Positions 28,956 through 39,121 of a stretch of 64,000 nucleotides of DNA are shown here, piece after piece. Location of the stretch: positions 3,286,001 through 3,350,000 of the forward strand of contig NZ_JAMSHO010000001.1 of the NCBI RefSeq assembly GCF_040147005.1, read 5' to 3'. A program made the position numbers and the translations under genes. Origin of the DNA: Halomonas sp. H10-9-1. GTDB taxonomy: Bacteria > Pseudomonadota > Gammaproteobacteria > Pseudomonadales > Halomonadaceae. The notes beneath the pieces were generated by a model that did no database searches, was not told where the DNA came from, and was given only the letters and a program-made list of their open reading frames with translations. The number at the start of each line of letters is the position of its first letter. Position 1 is the stretch's first letter.

Positions 28956-29224
28956 GGCGTCCTCGACCGTGATGTCACGGATGTCACAACAAGTCACAAA
29001 AAACAGGCCGCGGCGGGCCTCATATTGGGGCCAAGAGTCTACACGTTGGGCCTGCACCCGGCATCCACGATTTGAAGCGCGACGTCAAGTCGGCGACAAT
29101 ACGCCACCGACTTCGACCGTGCCGCGCCCGTCCCGCGCGGCACCCGATCCAGCCAGACAGCCCGTCCCCGCCGCCCCATGGCGTGGGTCGCACGCATATG
29201 ATGCCGCAGGCGAGGAGCTACCCC

Positions 29225-31219
29225 ATGCCGTCCCGTTTCGAACTGGCCAATGCCATTCGCGCCCTCACCATGGATGCCGTCCAGAAGGCCAACTCCGGCC
29301 ACCCCGGCGCGCCCATGGGCATGGCCGATATTGCCGAGGTGCTGTGGAACGACTACCTCAAGCACAACCCGGCCGACCCGAAGTGGGCCGACCGTGACCG
29401 CTTCGTGCTCTCCAACGGTCACGGCTCCATGCTGCTCTACTCCCTGCTGCACCTCACCGGCTACGAGCTCGGCCTCGAGGAGTTGCAGAACTTCCGCCAG
29501 CTCCACTCCAAGACCGCCGGCCACCCCGAGTACGGCTACGCGCCGGGGATCGAGACCACCACCGGCCCACTGGGCCAGGGCCTGGCCAACGCCGTGGGCA
29601 TGGCGCTCGCCGAGAAGACCCTAGCGGCCCAGTTCAACCGCCCCGGTCACGATATCGTCGACCATCACACCTACTGCTTCCTGGGTGACGGCTGCCTGAT
29701 GGAGGGCATCTCCCACGAGGTGAGCTCCCTGGCCGGCACCCAGAAGCTCGGCAAGCTGATCGCCTTCTATGACGACAACGGCATCTCCATCGATGGCGAG
29801 GTCGAGGGCTGGTTCACCGACGATACCGCCAAGCGCTTCGAGGCCTACGGCTGGCACGTGGTGCCCAACGTCGACGGCCACAAGCCCGAGGAGATCCGTG
29901 CCGCCATCGAGATGGCCCGCAGCCAGGACGAGCGGCCCAGCCTGATCATCTGCAAGACGGTGATCGGCTTCGGCGCCCCCAACAAGCAGGGCAAGGAGGA
30001 GTGCCACGGCGCACCCCTGGGCGATGACGAAGTCGCCGCCGCCCGCCAGCAACTCGGCTGGCCCCACGCGCCCTTCCACGTGCCCGAGGAGATCTATCGC
30101 GGCTGGGACGCCAGCGAAGCCGGCCAGGCTCGCCAGAGCGACTGGCTGGCACGCTTCGACCGCTACGCCGAGGCCTATCCCGAGCTGGCCGCGGAGTTCG
30201 AGCGGCGCATGGCCAGCAAGCTGCCTCAGGAGCTGCCCACCGAGGCGCTGCTGCAGAAGGCGCAGGACGACGGCGAGAGCATCGCCTCGCGCAAGGCCTC
30301 GCTGAACTGCCTCAACACCCTGGGGCCGGCGCTACCCGAGCTACTCGGTGGCAGCGCCGACCTGGCCCCCTCCAACCTGACCTTCTGGAACGGTGCCCAG
30401 GCCATCACTCCCGAGACCCCGGGAGGCAACTATCTGCATTACGGGGTACGCGAGTTCGGCATGGGCGCGATCATGAATGGCATCGCCCTGCATGGCGGCT
30501 TCATCCCCTACGGCGCCACCTTCCTGATCTTCATGGAGTACATGCGCAACGCCGTGCGCATGGCCGCCCTGATGGGCAAGCAGGCCATCTATGTGTTCAC
30601 CCACGACTCCATCGGCCTGGGTGAGGACGGTCCCACTCACCAGCCGATCGAGCAGCTCACCGCCCTACGCTCGACCCCCAATCTGCTGATCTGGCGCCCC
30701 TGCGATGCCGCCGAGACCGCGGCCTCCTGGGGCGCGGCGCTGAAGCGTCAGTCGGGCCCCACCGCCCTGATCCTCTCGCGCCAAGGCCTGCCGCACCAGA
30801 CCCGCACCAAGCAGCAGTTGGCCAACATCCAGCGTGGCGGCTATGTGCTGAAGGACTGCGAAGGCACCCCCGAGCTGATCCTGATCGCCACCGGCTCCGA
30901 GGTCGCCCTGGCCATGGATGCCGCCGCCCAGCTCGCTGAGCAGGGTCGGGCCGTGCGCGTGGTCTCCATGCCCTCCACCTACCGCTTCAACGGCCAGGAC
31001 GCCGAGTACCGCGAGAGCGTGCTGCCCAGGGCCGTGACCAAGCGCCTGGCCATCGAGGCCAGCCACGCCGACTACTGGCACAAGTTCGTGGGCCTCGACG
31101 GCCGGGTGATCGGCCTGAAGAGCTACGGCGAATCCGCCCCGGCCAGCGACCTGTTCAAGCACTTCGGCTTCACCGTGGAGAACGTGGTCAAGCAGGCCAG
31201 CGAGCTGCTGGAAGAATAA
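29225..31219 (+). CDS. tkt: Transketolase
   Basis: A 664-residue thiamine-diphosphate enzyme of the pentose phosphate pathway. Conserved blocks include [15 protein letters not shown], the cofactor motif [12 protein letters not shown] and [15 protein letters not shown], with [18 protein letters not shown] 29225 (AGGAG eight bases before) starts the family-conserved sequence. A strong terminator follows at 31267-31296. Confidence 0.96.
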   Translation: MPSRFELANAIRALTMDAVQKANSGHPGAPMGMADIAEVLWNDYLKHNPADPKWADRDRFVLSNGHGSMLLYSLLHLTGYELGLEELQNFRQLHSKTAGHPEYGYAPGIETTTGPLGQGLANAVGMALAEKTLAAQFNRPGHDIVDHHTYCFLGDGCLMEGISHEVSSLAGTQKLGKLIAFYDDNGISIDGEVEGWFTDDTAKRFEAYGWHVVPNVDGHKPEEIRAAIEMARSQDERPSLIICKTVIGFGAPNKQGKEECHGAPLGDDEVAAARQQLGWPHAPFHVPEEIYRGWDASEAGQARQSDWLARFDRYAEAYPELAAEFERRMASKLPQELPTEALLQKAQDDGESIASRKASLNCLNTLGPALPELLGGSADLAPSNLTFWNGAQAITPETPGGNYLHYGVREFGMGAIMNGIALHGGFIPYGATFLIFMEYMRNAVRMAALMGKQAIYVFTHDSIGLGEDGPTHQPIEQLTALRSTPNLLIWRPCDAAETAASWGAALKRQSGPTALILSRQGLPHQTRTKQQLANIQRGGYVLKDCEGTPELILIATGSEVALAMDAAAQLAEQGRAVRVVSMPSTYRFNGQDAEYRESVLPRAVTKRLAIEASHADYWHKFVGLDGRVIGLKSYGESAPASDLFKHFGFTVENVVKQASELLEE

Positions 31220-31266
31220 GTCCCCGTACGACGCCGGTCACCGAGACTGAACCGGTGTAATGCAGA

Positions 31267-31296
31267 GGGGGCGCGACCGTGGTCGCGCCCCCTTTT
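31267..31296 (+). terminator. Rho-independent terminator of tkt
   Basis: Twelve-bp GC arms (31267-31278 and 31281-31292) with a two-base loop are followed by TTTT, 48 bp after the tkt stop. Confidence 0.85.
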
Positions 31297-31332
31297 GACT
31301 TCACTCTTACCCCCTTTTACAAAAGGAACAGC

Positions 31333-31692
31333 ATGTCGACACTGCGCGGTTTCCTCTGGCTGATCGGCTTCCTGCTGCTCGGCGAGATGCTGATCAACCT
31401 CACCGGCCTGCCCGTCTCCGCCGGGGTCGTCGGCATGCTCGCGCTTACCGCCTGGCTGGTCCTCCACGGCGGCGGCTTCGACGACATCGCCGCCGCGGCC
31501 CGACCGCTGATCGCCGTGCTGGTGCTACTGATCATGCCCGGGGTGGTGGGGATCTTCTTCATGCTCGACGAGCTGGCCGGCCAGCTGGCCGCGATCCTCG
31601 CCGCCCTGCTGCTGAGCACCCTGCTCAGCGTCTTCACCACCCTGTGGCTGCTGCGCCGCCTGATGCACGACGAGGACCGGCCCGATGCCTGA
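31333..31692 (+). CDS. CidA/LrgA-family holin-like membrane protein
   Basis: A 119-residue protein with four hydrophobic spans, including IAVLVLLIMPGVVGIFF, the family's best conserved stretch. AAAGGA lies just before ATG 31333. It overlaps the LrgB-like gene by eight bases. The pair influences murein hydrolase activity or export of small metabolites in other bacteria; the role here is inferred. Confidence 0.82.
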   Translation: MSTLRGFLWLIGFLLLGEMLINLTGLPVSAGVVGMLALTAWLVLHGGGFDDIAAAARPLIAVLVLLIMPGVVGIFFMLDELAGQLAAILAALLLSTLLSVFTTLWLLRRLMHDEDRPDA

Positions 31693-32401
31693 GCTGATCG
31701 ACCACCTGATGGCCAGCCCCCTCGCCGCCGTGGCACTCACGCTGGCCGCCTACTTCACCGGCGACCGGCTATTTCGTGCCCTGCGTGCCCCCGCCTGGTG
31801 CCCTCCGCTGCTGGTGGCCGCCCTGCTGCTGGCCACCGCGCTCTGGCTGCTCGGCATCGACTATGCCGACTATCGTACGGGAGCCGGCTGGATGACACTG
31901 CTGCTGGGCCCAGCCACGGTGGCGCTGGGCCTGCCGCTCTATCAGCAGATGGGGCATATCCGCGCACTGTGGCGACCGCTGCTGCTGTGCTTACCTATCG
32001 CCGCCGGCATGGCCGCCCTCTATGCGGTAGGCATCGCCTGGCTGCTGGGCGCGCCCCCGGAGATCCTCGCCTCGCTGGCTCCCAAGTCGGTCACAGCGCC
32101 TATCGCCATCGGCATCACCGAACGCCTCGGCGGCTCGGTGGCGCTGATGATGGGAGGCCTGCTGGTCACCGGCGTGGCGGCAATCGGCGCGGTCGGCCTG
32201 GTGGCACGCTGGCTCGGCATTCACGACCAACGCCTGCTGGGCCTGGCACTGGGCATCAACGGCCACGCCCTGGGCACGGTACGCGCCTTCGAGATCGGTC
32301 CTACCGCCGGCGCCTTCGCCTCCCTGGGCATGAGTCTCACCGGCATCCTCACCGCCCTGCTGCTGCCGCTGGCCTGGCGCCTGCCGGGACTCATCGGCTG
32401 A
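31685..32401 (+). CDS. LrgB/CidB-family membrane protein
   Basis: A 238-residue membrane protein with the family core LAPKSVTAPIAIGITERLGG and GINGHALGTVRAFE. It starts inside the end of the CidA/LrgA gene (ATG 31685), so the two are translationally coupled. epd begins 52 bp downstream. Confidence 0.85.
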   Translation: MPELIDHLMASPLAAVALTLAAYFTGDRLFRALRAPAWCPPLLVAALLLATALWLLGIDYADYRTGAGWMTLLLGPATVALGLPLYQQMGHIRALWRPLLLCLPIAAGMAALYAVGIAWLLGAPPEILASLAPKSVTAPIAIGITERLGGSVALMMGGLLVTGVAAIGAVGLVARWLGIHDQRLLGLALGINGHALGTVRAFEIGPTAGAFASLGMSLTGILTALLLPLAWRLPGLIG

Positions 32402-32453
32402 AATACGCTAGAATCGCCGGTCCTCGATGCCCGCAGAAGAGACTCCCAGCGCC

Positions 32454-33587
32454 ATGGCCCATCGCATCGCCATCAACGGTTACGGCCGCATCGGCCAGTG
32501 CGTGCTGCGCGCCCTGATTGAACAGCAAAAAGCCGAACAGCAGAAAGCCGAGCAACAGGGCGCCGCGCAACGGCGGGCAGGGACACCCGGGCACGCACCA
32601 GAGCTCGAGATCGTGGCGATCAACGAGCTCTCCGACCTGGCCACCATCGCCTACCTGACCCGCTACGACACCACCCACGGCCGCTTCCCCGGCGAGGTGA
32701 GTGCCCGCGACGGCCACCTGGTGATCGACGGCCAGCCGATCCGGGTGCTCAACGAGGCCGACCCCGACCGCCTGCCCTGGGCGGAGCTCGGCATCGACCT
32801 GGTGCTGGAGTGTTCCGGCAGTTTCCGGGACCGCGCCACCGCCGCGCGCCACCTGGCCGCCGGCGCCGGCCGCCTGCTGTTCTCCCAACCGGCGGAGGTC
32901 GATGTCGACGCCACCATCGTCAGCGGCATCAATGACCACGAACTGGCGCCTGACCGGCGCATCGTCTCGGCGGCCTCCTGCACCACCAACTGCCTGGTAC
33001 CGGTGCTCACCGTGCTCGACGAGGCACTGGGCATCGAGCATGGCGTCACCACCACGATCCATTCGGCGATGAACGACCAGCCGGTGATCGACGCCTACCA
33101 CCAGACCGACCTGCGCCTGACCCGCTCGGCGATGCACTCCATCGTGCCGGTGGACACCGGCCTGGCGCGGGGCATCAACCGCCTGATGCCCCATCTGGCC
33201 GGGCGCTTCGAGTGCCTGCACGTGAGGGTGCCTACCATCAACGTCTCGGCCATGGACCTGGCCATCACGGTGCGCCGCGACACCACCGCCGCCGAGGTCA
33301 ACGCCCTGCTCGCCGAGGCCAGCCGCGGGCGCCTGGCCGGGCTCCTCGGCTACACCGAGGAGCCCATGGCCTCGGTCGACTTCAACCACGATCCGCGCTC
33401 CGGTATCGTGGACGCCACCCAGACCCGGGTGGCCGGCGGCCGCCTGATCAAGCTGCTGTGCTGGTTCGACAACGAGTGGGGCTTCGCCAATCGTATGCTC
33501 GATGTCGCCCGGCATCTGGCCGCCATGCCCCTCGACACTCCCTGCCCCCCTTCCGGCTTCCCCAAGATGAGGAACACGCCCCGATGA
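32454..33587 (+). CDS. epd: Erythrose-4-phosphate / glyceraldehyde-3-phosphate dehydrogenase with Gln-rich insert
   Basis: A 377-residue NAD-dependent dehydrogenase. [14 protein letters not shown] is the NAD site, SAASCTTNC holds the catalytic Cys, and [14 protein letters not shown] closes the family pattern. Position in front of pgk and fba, and closeness to Epd, suggest erythrose-4-phosphate dehydrogenase (pyridoxal phosphate synthesis); GAPDH activity cannot be excluded. After the first helix a ~25-residue insert begins with three EQQKA-type units encoded by 15-bp repeats (32520-32564). Its stop overlaps the pgk start. Confidence 0.85.
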   Translation: MAHRIAINGYGRIGQCVLRALIEQQKAEQQKAEQQGAAQRRAGTPGHAPELEIVAINELSDLATIAYLTRYDTTHGRFPGEVSARDGHLVIDGQPIRVLNEADPDRLPWAELGIDLVLECSGSFRDRATAARHLAAGAGRLLFSQPAEVDVDATIVSGINDHELAPDRRIVSAASCTTNCLVPVLTVLDEALGIEHGVTTTIHSAMNDQPVIDAYHQTDLRLTRSAMHSIVPVDTGLARGINRLMPHLAGRFECLHVRVPTINVSAMDLAITVRRDTTAAEVNALLAEASRGRLAGLLGYTEEPMASVDFNHDPRSGIVDATQTRVAGGRLIKLLCWFDNEWGFANRMLDVARHLAAMPLDTPCPPSGFPKMRNTPR

Positions 33588-34753
33588 ACGTGCGCAAGAT
33601 GACCGACCTCGACCTCAACGGAAAGCGCGTACTGATCCGCGAGGACCTCAACGTACCCGTCAAGCACGGCAAGGTGACCAGCGACGCCCGACTGCGCGCG
33701 GCCCTGCCCTCCATCCAGGCCGCCCTGGACGGCGGCGCCCGAGTGCTGCTGATGAGCCACCTGGGACGCCCCACCGAGGGCGAGCCCGCCGCGGCGTTTT
33801 CCCTGGCGCCGGTGGCCGAGCGCCTGGGCGAGCTGCTGGGCCGCCCGGTGCGCCTGGTCGAGGAGTATCTCGACGGCACCTTCGCGGTGGACGACGGCGA
33901 GGTGGCGCTGCTCGAGAACGTGCGCTTCAACCAGGGCGAAAAGAAGGACGACGAGACGCTCTCGAAGCAGTATGCCGCGCTCTGCGACATCTACGTGATG
34001 GACGCCTTCGGCACCGCCCACCGCGCCCAGGCCTCCACCCACGGCGTGGCACGCTTCGCCCCCGTGGCCTGTGCCGGCCCGCTACTGGCTACCGAACTCG
34101 ACGCCCTGGAGAAGGCGCTGGCCACCCCGGCACGCCCCATGATGGCCATCGTCGGTGGCTCCAAGGTCTCCACCAAGCTGGAGGTCCTCAACGCTCTCTC
34201 CGCGAAGTGCGACCAGCTGATCGTCGGCGGCGGCATCGCCAACACCTTCATCGCCGCGGCGGGCCACAATGTCGGCAAGTCGCTGCATGAGGCCGACCTG
34301 ATCGACCAGGCGAAGGCACTGATGGCAAAGGTCGAGATCCCGCTGCCCTCCGACGTGGTGGTGGCCACCGAGTTCTCCGACGCCGCCGAGGCCATCGTCA
34401 AACCGGTGGACCAGGTGGGCGACGACGAGATGATCCTCGATATCGGCCCCGACAGCGCGGCACGCCTGGCGGCCATGCTCAAGGACGCCGGCACCATCCT
34501 GTGGAACGGCCCGGTGGGCGTGTTCGAGATCGACCAGTTCGGCCACGGCACCGAGGTGATCGCCCGCGCCATCGCCGAGAGCCCGGCCTTCTCCATCGCC
34601 GGTGGCGGCGACACCCTGGCGGCCATCGACAAGTACGCCATCGCAGAAAAGGTCTCCTACATCTCCACCGGCGGCGGCGCCTTCCTCGAGTACGTCGAAG
34701 GCAAGACCCTGCCGGCGGTGGCCGCCCTGGAAGCCGCCGCGGCCCAGGCCTGA
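33584..34753 (+). CDS. pgk: Phosphoglycerate kinase
   Basis: A 389-residue glycolytic kinase. [35 protein letters not shown] and [12 protein letters not shown] are family motifs. ATG 33584 overlaps the epd stop (ATGA), implying coupling. fba follows 81 bp downstream. Confidence 0.97.
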   Translation: MNVRKMTDLDLNGKRVLIREDLNVPVKHGKVTSDARLRAALPSIQAALDGGARVLLMSHLGRPTEGEPAAAFSLAPVAERLGELLGRPVRLVEEYLDGTFAVDDGEVALLENVRFNQGEKKDDETLSKQYAALCDIYVMDAFGTAHRAQASTHGVARFAPVACAGPLLATELDALEKALATPARPMMAIVGGSKVSTKLEVLNALSAKCDQLIVGGGIANTFIAAAGHNVGKSLHEADLIDQAKALMAKVEIPLPSDVVVATEFSDAAEAIVKPVDQVGDDEMILDIGPDSAARLAAMLKDAGTILWNGPVGVFEIDQFGHGTEVIARAIAESPAFSIAGGGDTLAAIDKYAIAEKVSYISTGGGAFLEYVEGKTLPAVAALEAAAAQA

Positions 34754-34834
34754 TAGACTAGACACCCCCGATCACGACTCTCCACGCGGCGGCGCCACTC
34801 GGTGCCGCCGCCACCACGAACGACAGGTGAGAAC

Positions 34835-35899
34835 ATGGCACTGATCAGCATGCGCCAGCTGCTGGACCACGCCGCCGAGCATGGCTACGGCGTGCCGGCC
34901 TTCAACGTCAACAACCTCGAGCAGATGCGGGCCATCATGGAAGCCGCGGATCGCACCGACTCTCCGGTGATCGTCCAGGCCTCCGCCGGCGCCCGCAAGT
35001 ACGCCGGCGCCCCCTTCCTGCGCCACCTGATCCTGGCCGCGGTGGAGGAGTTCCCGCACATCCCGGTGGTCATGCACCAGGACCACGGCACCAGCCCGGC
35101 GGTCTGCCAACGCTCCATCCAACTGGGCTTCTCCTCGGTGATGATGGACGGCTCCCTGGGCGAGGACGGCAAGACCCCGACCAGCTACGACTACAACGTC
35201 GACGTCACCCGTCGCACCGTGGAGATGGCCCACGCCTGCGGCGTCTCCGTGGAGGGCGAGCTGGGCTGCCTGGGTAGCCTGGAGACCGGCATGGCCGGTG
35301 AGGAAGACGGCATCGGCGCCGAGGGCAAGCTCGACATGGAGCAGCTGCTCACCGACCCGGAGGAGGCCGCCGACTTCGTCAAGGCCACCGGCGTGGACGC
35401 CCTGGCCATCGCCATCGGCACCAGCCACGGCGCCTACAAGTTCACCCAGCCGCCCACCGGCGACACCCTCTCCATCCAGCGCATCAAGGAGATCCACGCC
35501 CGCATCCCCGACACCCACCTGGTGATGCACGGCTCCTCCTCGGTGCCCCAGGAGTGGCTCGAGGTGATCAACGCCCACGGCGGCGAGATCCCCGAAACCT
35601 ACGGCGTGCCCGTCGCAGAGATCATCGAGGGCATCAAGCACGGCGTACGCAAGGTCAACATCGACACCGACCTGCGCCTGGCCTCCACCGGTGCGGTGCG
35701 CCGTTTCCTCGCCGAGAACCCCAGCGAGTTCGACCCGCGCAAGTTCCTCAAGGAGACCGTCACCGCCATGCGCGATCTGTGCATCGATCGCTACGAGGCC
35801 TTCGGCACCGCCGGCAACGCCTCCAAGATCAAGCCGATCAACCTGGAGGCGATGTTCGAGCGCTATGCCAGTGGCGAGCTGGATCCCAAGGTGCGCTAA
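34835..35899 (+). CDS. fba: Class II fructose-bisphosphate aldolase
   Basis: A 354-residue zinc aldolase of the Calvin-type subgroup. [10 protein letters not shown] provides the catalytic Asp and first zinc His; ISHGAYKF and VMHGSSSVP supply the others, and [11 protein letters not shown] binds phosphate. AGGTGA precedes ATG 34835. It ends the epd-pgk-fba operon before a strong terminator. Confidence 0.96.
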   Translation: MALISMRQLLDHAAEHGYGVPAFNVNNLEQMRAIMEAADRTDSPVIVQASAGARKYAGAPFLRHLILAAVEEFPHIPVVMHQDHGTSPAVCQRSIQLGFSSVMMDGSLGEDGKTPTSYDYNVDVTRRTVEMAHACGVSVEGELGCLGSLETGMAGEEDGIGAEGKLDMEQLLTDPEEAADFVKATGVDALAIAIGTSHGAYKFTQPPTGDTLSIQRIKEIHARIPDTHLVMHGSSSVPQEWLEVINAHGGEIPETYGVPVAEIIEGIKHGVRKVNIDTDLRLASTGAVRRFLAENPSEFDPRKFLKETVTAMRDLCIDRYEAFGTAGNASKIKPINLEAMFERYASGELDPKVR

Positions 35900-35924
35900 G
35901 CATACCTCGCACCTCGCATGATCA

Positions 35925-35951
35925 ACGGGCGGCCTCAGGGCCGCCCGTTTT
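35925..35951 (+). terminator. Rho-independent terminator of the epd-pgk-fba operon
   Basis: Ten-bp arms ACGGGCGGCC / GGCCGCCCGT with a four-base loop are followed by a TTTT run. Confidence 0.85.
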
Positions 35952-35987
35952 GGTTTACGTTTGCCGCAGGAGCCGAGTACGGCTAGG

Positions 35988-36003
35988 ATGGGAACGTTCC
36001 CAT
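35988..36003. promoter_or_regulatory. LacI-type operator upstream of the LacI gene
   Basis: ATGGGAACGTTCCCAT is a perfect 16-bp palindrome with the CG centre typical of LacI-family operators, 16 bp before the regulator start. Confidence 0.65.
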
Positions 36004-36019
36004 TATCACATCCACTCCC

Positions 36020-37039
36020 ATGCACTCAGCCCCACGTTCCAACTCCACAATCCTCGATGTGGCTCGCGAGGCGCGCGCCTCCAAGACCAGTGTCTCTCGC
36101 TACTTCGGCCACGAGCGCGAGCGCCTTTCGCCTGAGCTGCAGGCGCGCATCGCCATGGCGGCTCAACGTCTGGGTTACCGGCCCAACCGGATGGCACGTG
36201 GATTAAAGGGGGGAAGCTCGGGGCTTGTCGGCATGCTGGTCGCCGACATTCGCAACCCCTTCTCGGTGGCCGTCATGCATGGCATAGAGCAGGCCTGCCG
36301 AGAGCGGGGCCTATCGTTGATGGTGTGCAATACCGACAACGACCCGAGCCAGGAACGCGCTCACCTTGAGCTGCTCGCCTCTTACCGTGTCGAGGGGCTG
36401 GTCATCAACGCCGCCGGCAGCCCCGACCAGGAGTTGCAAGCGCTAACCGAACGGGGCATTCCACTCGTGCTTCTCGACCGTGACGTGGGTAGCATCGATG
36501 CTGATGTGGTCGGCCTCGACAACCAGATGGCGATTGATATAGCCCTGGACCACCTCCAGGCCCAGGGCTACCGAACGTTGCTCTATATCAGCGAGCCCCC
36601 CGCCGAGGCCAGTTCAAGGCAGATACGCCTGAAGCATTTCCAGCGTGGCTGCCAGGTTCGCGGCTTGAACGGCTGGATACATGACCAGAGGCTGGATGAG
36701 GGGGCCTGTCTCCATCGTGCGATTAGCAACTTCTTGTCCCACCAGACCGCCTCACCCAGAAGCCTGCTCTGTGCCAACGGCAGGGTGACGCTTGCGGTGA
36801 CCCGGGTCCTACAGGAGCTCGGCGTGACCCTGGGAGACATCGGTCTTCTCGGCATTGATGAGCTGGATTGGTGTGCCCTGATACCGCCCGGTATCACCAC
36901 CCTGGCTCAGCCCACCGAAGCGATCGGTCGTGCCGCACTGCAGTGTCTGCTGGCGGAGCCGACATCCGGCAGGACGTCTCTGGCACCACCCTATCTACAC
37001 CCCCCTACGCTGATGGCCCGCGGCTCCACAAGACGCTGA
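36020..37039 (+). CDS. LacI-family regulator of sugar-acid genes (PtxS/KdgR-like)
   Basis: A 339-residue regulator. An N-terminal HTH (TILDVAREARASKTSVSRYFG) and hinge helix (RPNRMARGLKGG) precede a periplasmic-binding-protein-like ligand domain (LVGMLVADIRNPFS...). Position ahead of a ketogluconate-kinase-like gene suggests a ketogluconate, ketodeoxygluconate or hexuronate-derived effector. The palindrome at 35988-36003 suggests autoregulation. Confidence 0.82.
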   Translation: MHSAPRSNSTILDVAREARASKTSVSRYFGHERERLSPELQARIAMAAQRLGYRPNRMARGLKGGSSGLVGMLVADIRNPFSVAVMHGIEQACRERGLSLMVCNTDNDPSQERAHLELLASYRVEGLVINAAGSPDQELQALTERGIPLVLLDRDVGSIDADVVGLDNQMAIDIALDHLQAQGYRTLLYISEPPAEASSRQIRLKHFQRGCQVRGLNGWIHDQRLDEGACLHRAISNFLSHQTASPRSLLCANGRVTLAVTRVLQELGVTLGDIGLLGIDELDWCALIPPGITTLAQPTEAIGRAALQCLLAEPTSGRTSLAPPYLHPPTLMARGSTRR

Positions 37040-37122
37040 CTCCACGCCACTGCAGCTAACGCCCCCAACAGCCAGCGATACAGCGATCAATGGAAACCTT
37101 CCCGAATCAAAAGAGACCCCTC

Positions 37123-38115
37123 ATGAGCCACTCTTCGACACCCAACCCCGAGATCCTCACCTTTGGCGAGGCGATGACCATGTTTATCGCCGAGACCAGC
37201 GGTGGACTGGCCGAGGCCGAGCGCTTTCAACGCCGCATTGCCGGTGCCGACACCAACGTCGCCATCGGCCTGGCTCGCCTTGGCTTCCATGTCGGCTGGC
37301 TAAGCCGAGTCGGCAATGATGACTTTGGCACCTTCATCCGGCGCACCCTGGAGGCCGAGGGGCTCGACTGTCGTCATCTGAGCGTCGACGCCGACCACCC
37401 CACCGGACTGCTGTTCAAGGAGCGGGCCGAGGGCGGTGCCGACCCGAAGGTTGCCTACTTCCGTCGCGGCAGTGCCGCCAGCCAGCTAGCGCCTTCCGAT
37501 GCAGACGCCATCGATTTCTCGGCGCTGCGCCACCTGCATGCCACCGGCATTCCGCCGGCGCTCTCTTCCAGCGTAAGGGAGCTCTCCCACCACATGCTGG
37601 GGCAGGCGCGAGCCGCCGGGGCCACCATCTCCTTCGACCCCAACCTGCGTCCCAGCCTGTGGACGAGCGAGAGCGAGATGCGCGAGACCCTCAATTCACT
37701 GGCCGCGCAGAGCGACTGGGTGCTGCCGGGACTTGCGGAGGGACGCCTGCTGACGGGCCTCGACACTCCCGAGGCCATCGCCGACTACTATCTCGAGCGG
37801 GGCGCCAAGGCCGTGATCATCAAGCTGGGCCCTCAAGGCAGTTACTATCGCGGCAGCCTCGGCGGAGAGGAGGCCAGCGCCACCATCCCCGGATTCAAGG
37901 TGGCAGAGGTGATCGACACCGTGGGTGCCGGCGACGGCTTCGCCGTCGGCGTGGTCAGTGCCCTGCTCGACGGTCGCTCGCCTCAAGAGGCCGCAAGGCG
38001 TGGCAACCTGATCGGATCACTGGCGGTACAGGTAGTGGGCGATATGGAGGGCCTGCCGAGCCGCGAACAGCTCACGGCCATGGAGGCCGGCCTTCCCGCG
38101 CTATCGTCTCCATAA
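37123..38115 (+). CDS. PfkB-family kinase, 2-ketogluconate kinase or KDG kinase
   Basis: A 330-residue ribokinase-family enzyme. Substrate-side block RIAGADTNVAIGLARLG, and the catalytic DTVGAGDGFAVGVVSALL near residue 270 (anion hole and base Asp). It closely resembles pseudomonad KguK as recalled, but the adjacent uxu genes need a KDG kinase; one enzyme may do either. ATG 37123 begins the family sequence; ATG 37090 is a weaker alternative. It is first in an operon with the GhrB-like and phosphatase genes. Confidence 0.8.
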   Translation: MSHSSTPNPEILTFGEAMTMFIAETSGGLAEAERFQRRIAGADTNVAIGLARLGFHVGWLSRVGNDDFGTFIRRTLEAEGLDCRHLSVDADHPTGLLFKERAEGGADPKVAYFRRGSAASQLAPSDADAIDFSALRHLHATGIPPALSSSVRELSHHMLGQARAAGATISFDPNLRPSLWTSESEMRETLNSLAAQSDWVLPGLAEGRLLTGLDTPEAIADYYLERGAKAVIIKLGPQGSYYRGSLGGEEASATIPGFKVAEVIDTVGAGDGFAVGVVSALLDGRSPQEAARRGNLIGSLAVQVVGDMEGLPSREQLTAMEAGLPALSSP

Positions 38116-38140
38116 GCCTCTACCTCAAGGAGAGTGAAGC

Positions 38141-39121
38141 ATGAAGAAACATATCCTGGTCCATGGCCGCCTGACACACGCCCAGCTGGCACAGCTCGCC
38201 GAACGCTTCGAGGTTCACGTCTGCCAGGGCGATAGCCCAGCCGAGGATCCCGCCTTCCTTGCCGCCCTGCCCAGGGTCCATGGTCTGATCGGCAGCGGTC
38301 TCGCGATCACCCCCGAATGGCTCGATGCCGCACCGAACCTCGAGGCGGTCGCCACCATCTCGGTGGGCTACGACGGCATCCCGGTAGAGGAGCTGACACG
38401 GCGCGGCATCCTGCTCTGCAACACGCCCGATGTGCTCACCGAGACCACGGCGGATACCGGCTTCGCGCTGATCCTGGCGGCATCTCGCCGCGTCGTCGAG
38501 CTGGCCGACTTCGTCAGACGCGGCGACTGGCAGGCCAGTATCGGCGAGGCACAGTTCGGCAGCGACGTGCACGGCAAGACGCTGGGCATGATCGGTTTCG
38601 GCCGCATCGGCGCCGCTGTCGCGCGCCGCGGAGCCCTGGGATTTGGCATGCGCGTGCTCTACTCCAACGCCTCCCCAAAGCCAGCCCTGGAGCAGGAGCT
38701 GGGGGCCGAGCGTCGTGAGATGGACGCGCTACTCGAAGAGGCGGATATCATCTGTGTGACCGTCCCCTTGACCGCCGAGACCGAACACCTGATCGGCGCT
38801 CGAGAATTCAACCTGATGAAGCCCTCGGCGATCTTCGTCAATATTGCCCGCGGCCGAGTGGTACGAGAGGCGGACCTGATCGCGGCACTGGAGAAGGGCC
38901 AGGTGCGTGCCGCCGGGCTCGATGTCTTCGAGCAGGAGCCGCTCTCCCCCGAGTCCCCCCTGCCCCATATGCCCAACGTGGTCGCCCTGCCGCATATCGG
39001 CTCCGCGACTCGCGAGACCCGGGATGCCATGGCACAGCGTGCCGTGGACAACATCAGCCGGGCCCTACAGGGGCAGCGTCCCATCAGCCTGGTCAACGAG
39101 GATGCCTGGAGGCCCGCATGA
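38141..39121 (+). CDS. 2-hydroxyacid dehydrogenase (GhrB/2-ketogluconate reductase-like)
   Basis: A 326-residue D-2-hydroxyacid dehydrogenase. NAD(P)-binding MIGFGRIGAAVARR, the catalytic Arg in FVNIARGRVV, Glu in the EQEPLS segment and His in LPHIGSAT are present. It is most like GhrB/TkrA, which reduces 2-ketogluconate, glyoxylate or hydroxypyruvate. AAGGAGAG precedes ATG 38141. The stop overlaps the next gene by four bases. Confidence 0.85.
   Translation: MKKHILVHGRLTHAQLAQLAERFEVHVCQGDSPAEDPAFLAALPRVHGLIGSGLAITPEWLDAAPNLEAVATISVGYDGIPVEELTRRGILLCNTPDVLTETTADTGFALILAASRRVVELADFVRRGDWQASIGEAQFGSDVHGKTLGMIGFGRIGAAVARRGALGFGMRVLYSNASPKPALEQELGAERREMDALLEEADIICVTVPLTAETEHLIGAREFNLMKPSAIFVNIARGRVVREADLIAALEKGQVRAAGLDVFEQEPLSPESPLPHMPNVVALPHIGSATRETRDAMAQRAVDNISRALQGQRPISLVNEDAWRPA

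Noticed and set aside
28956..29224. Possible SAM riboswitch between metK and tkt
   Set aside because: No matching stems or conserved core were found by eye.
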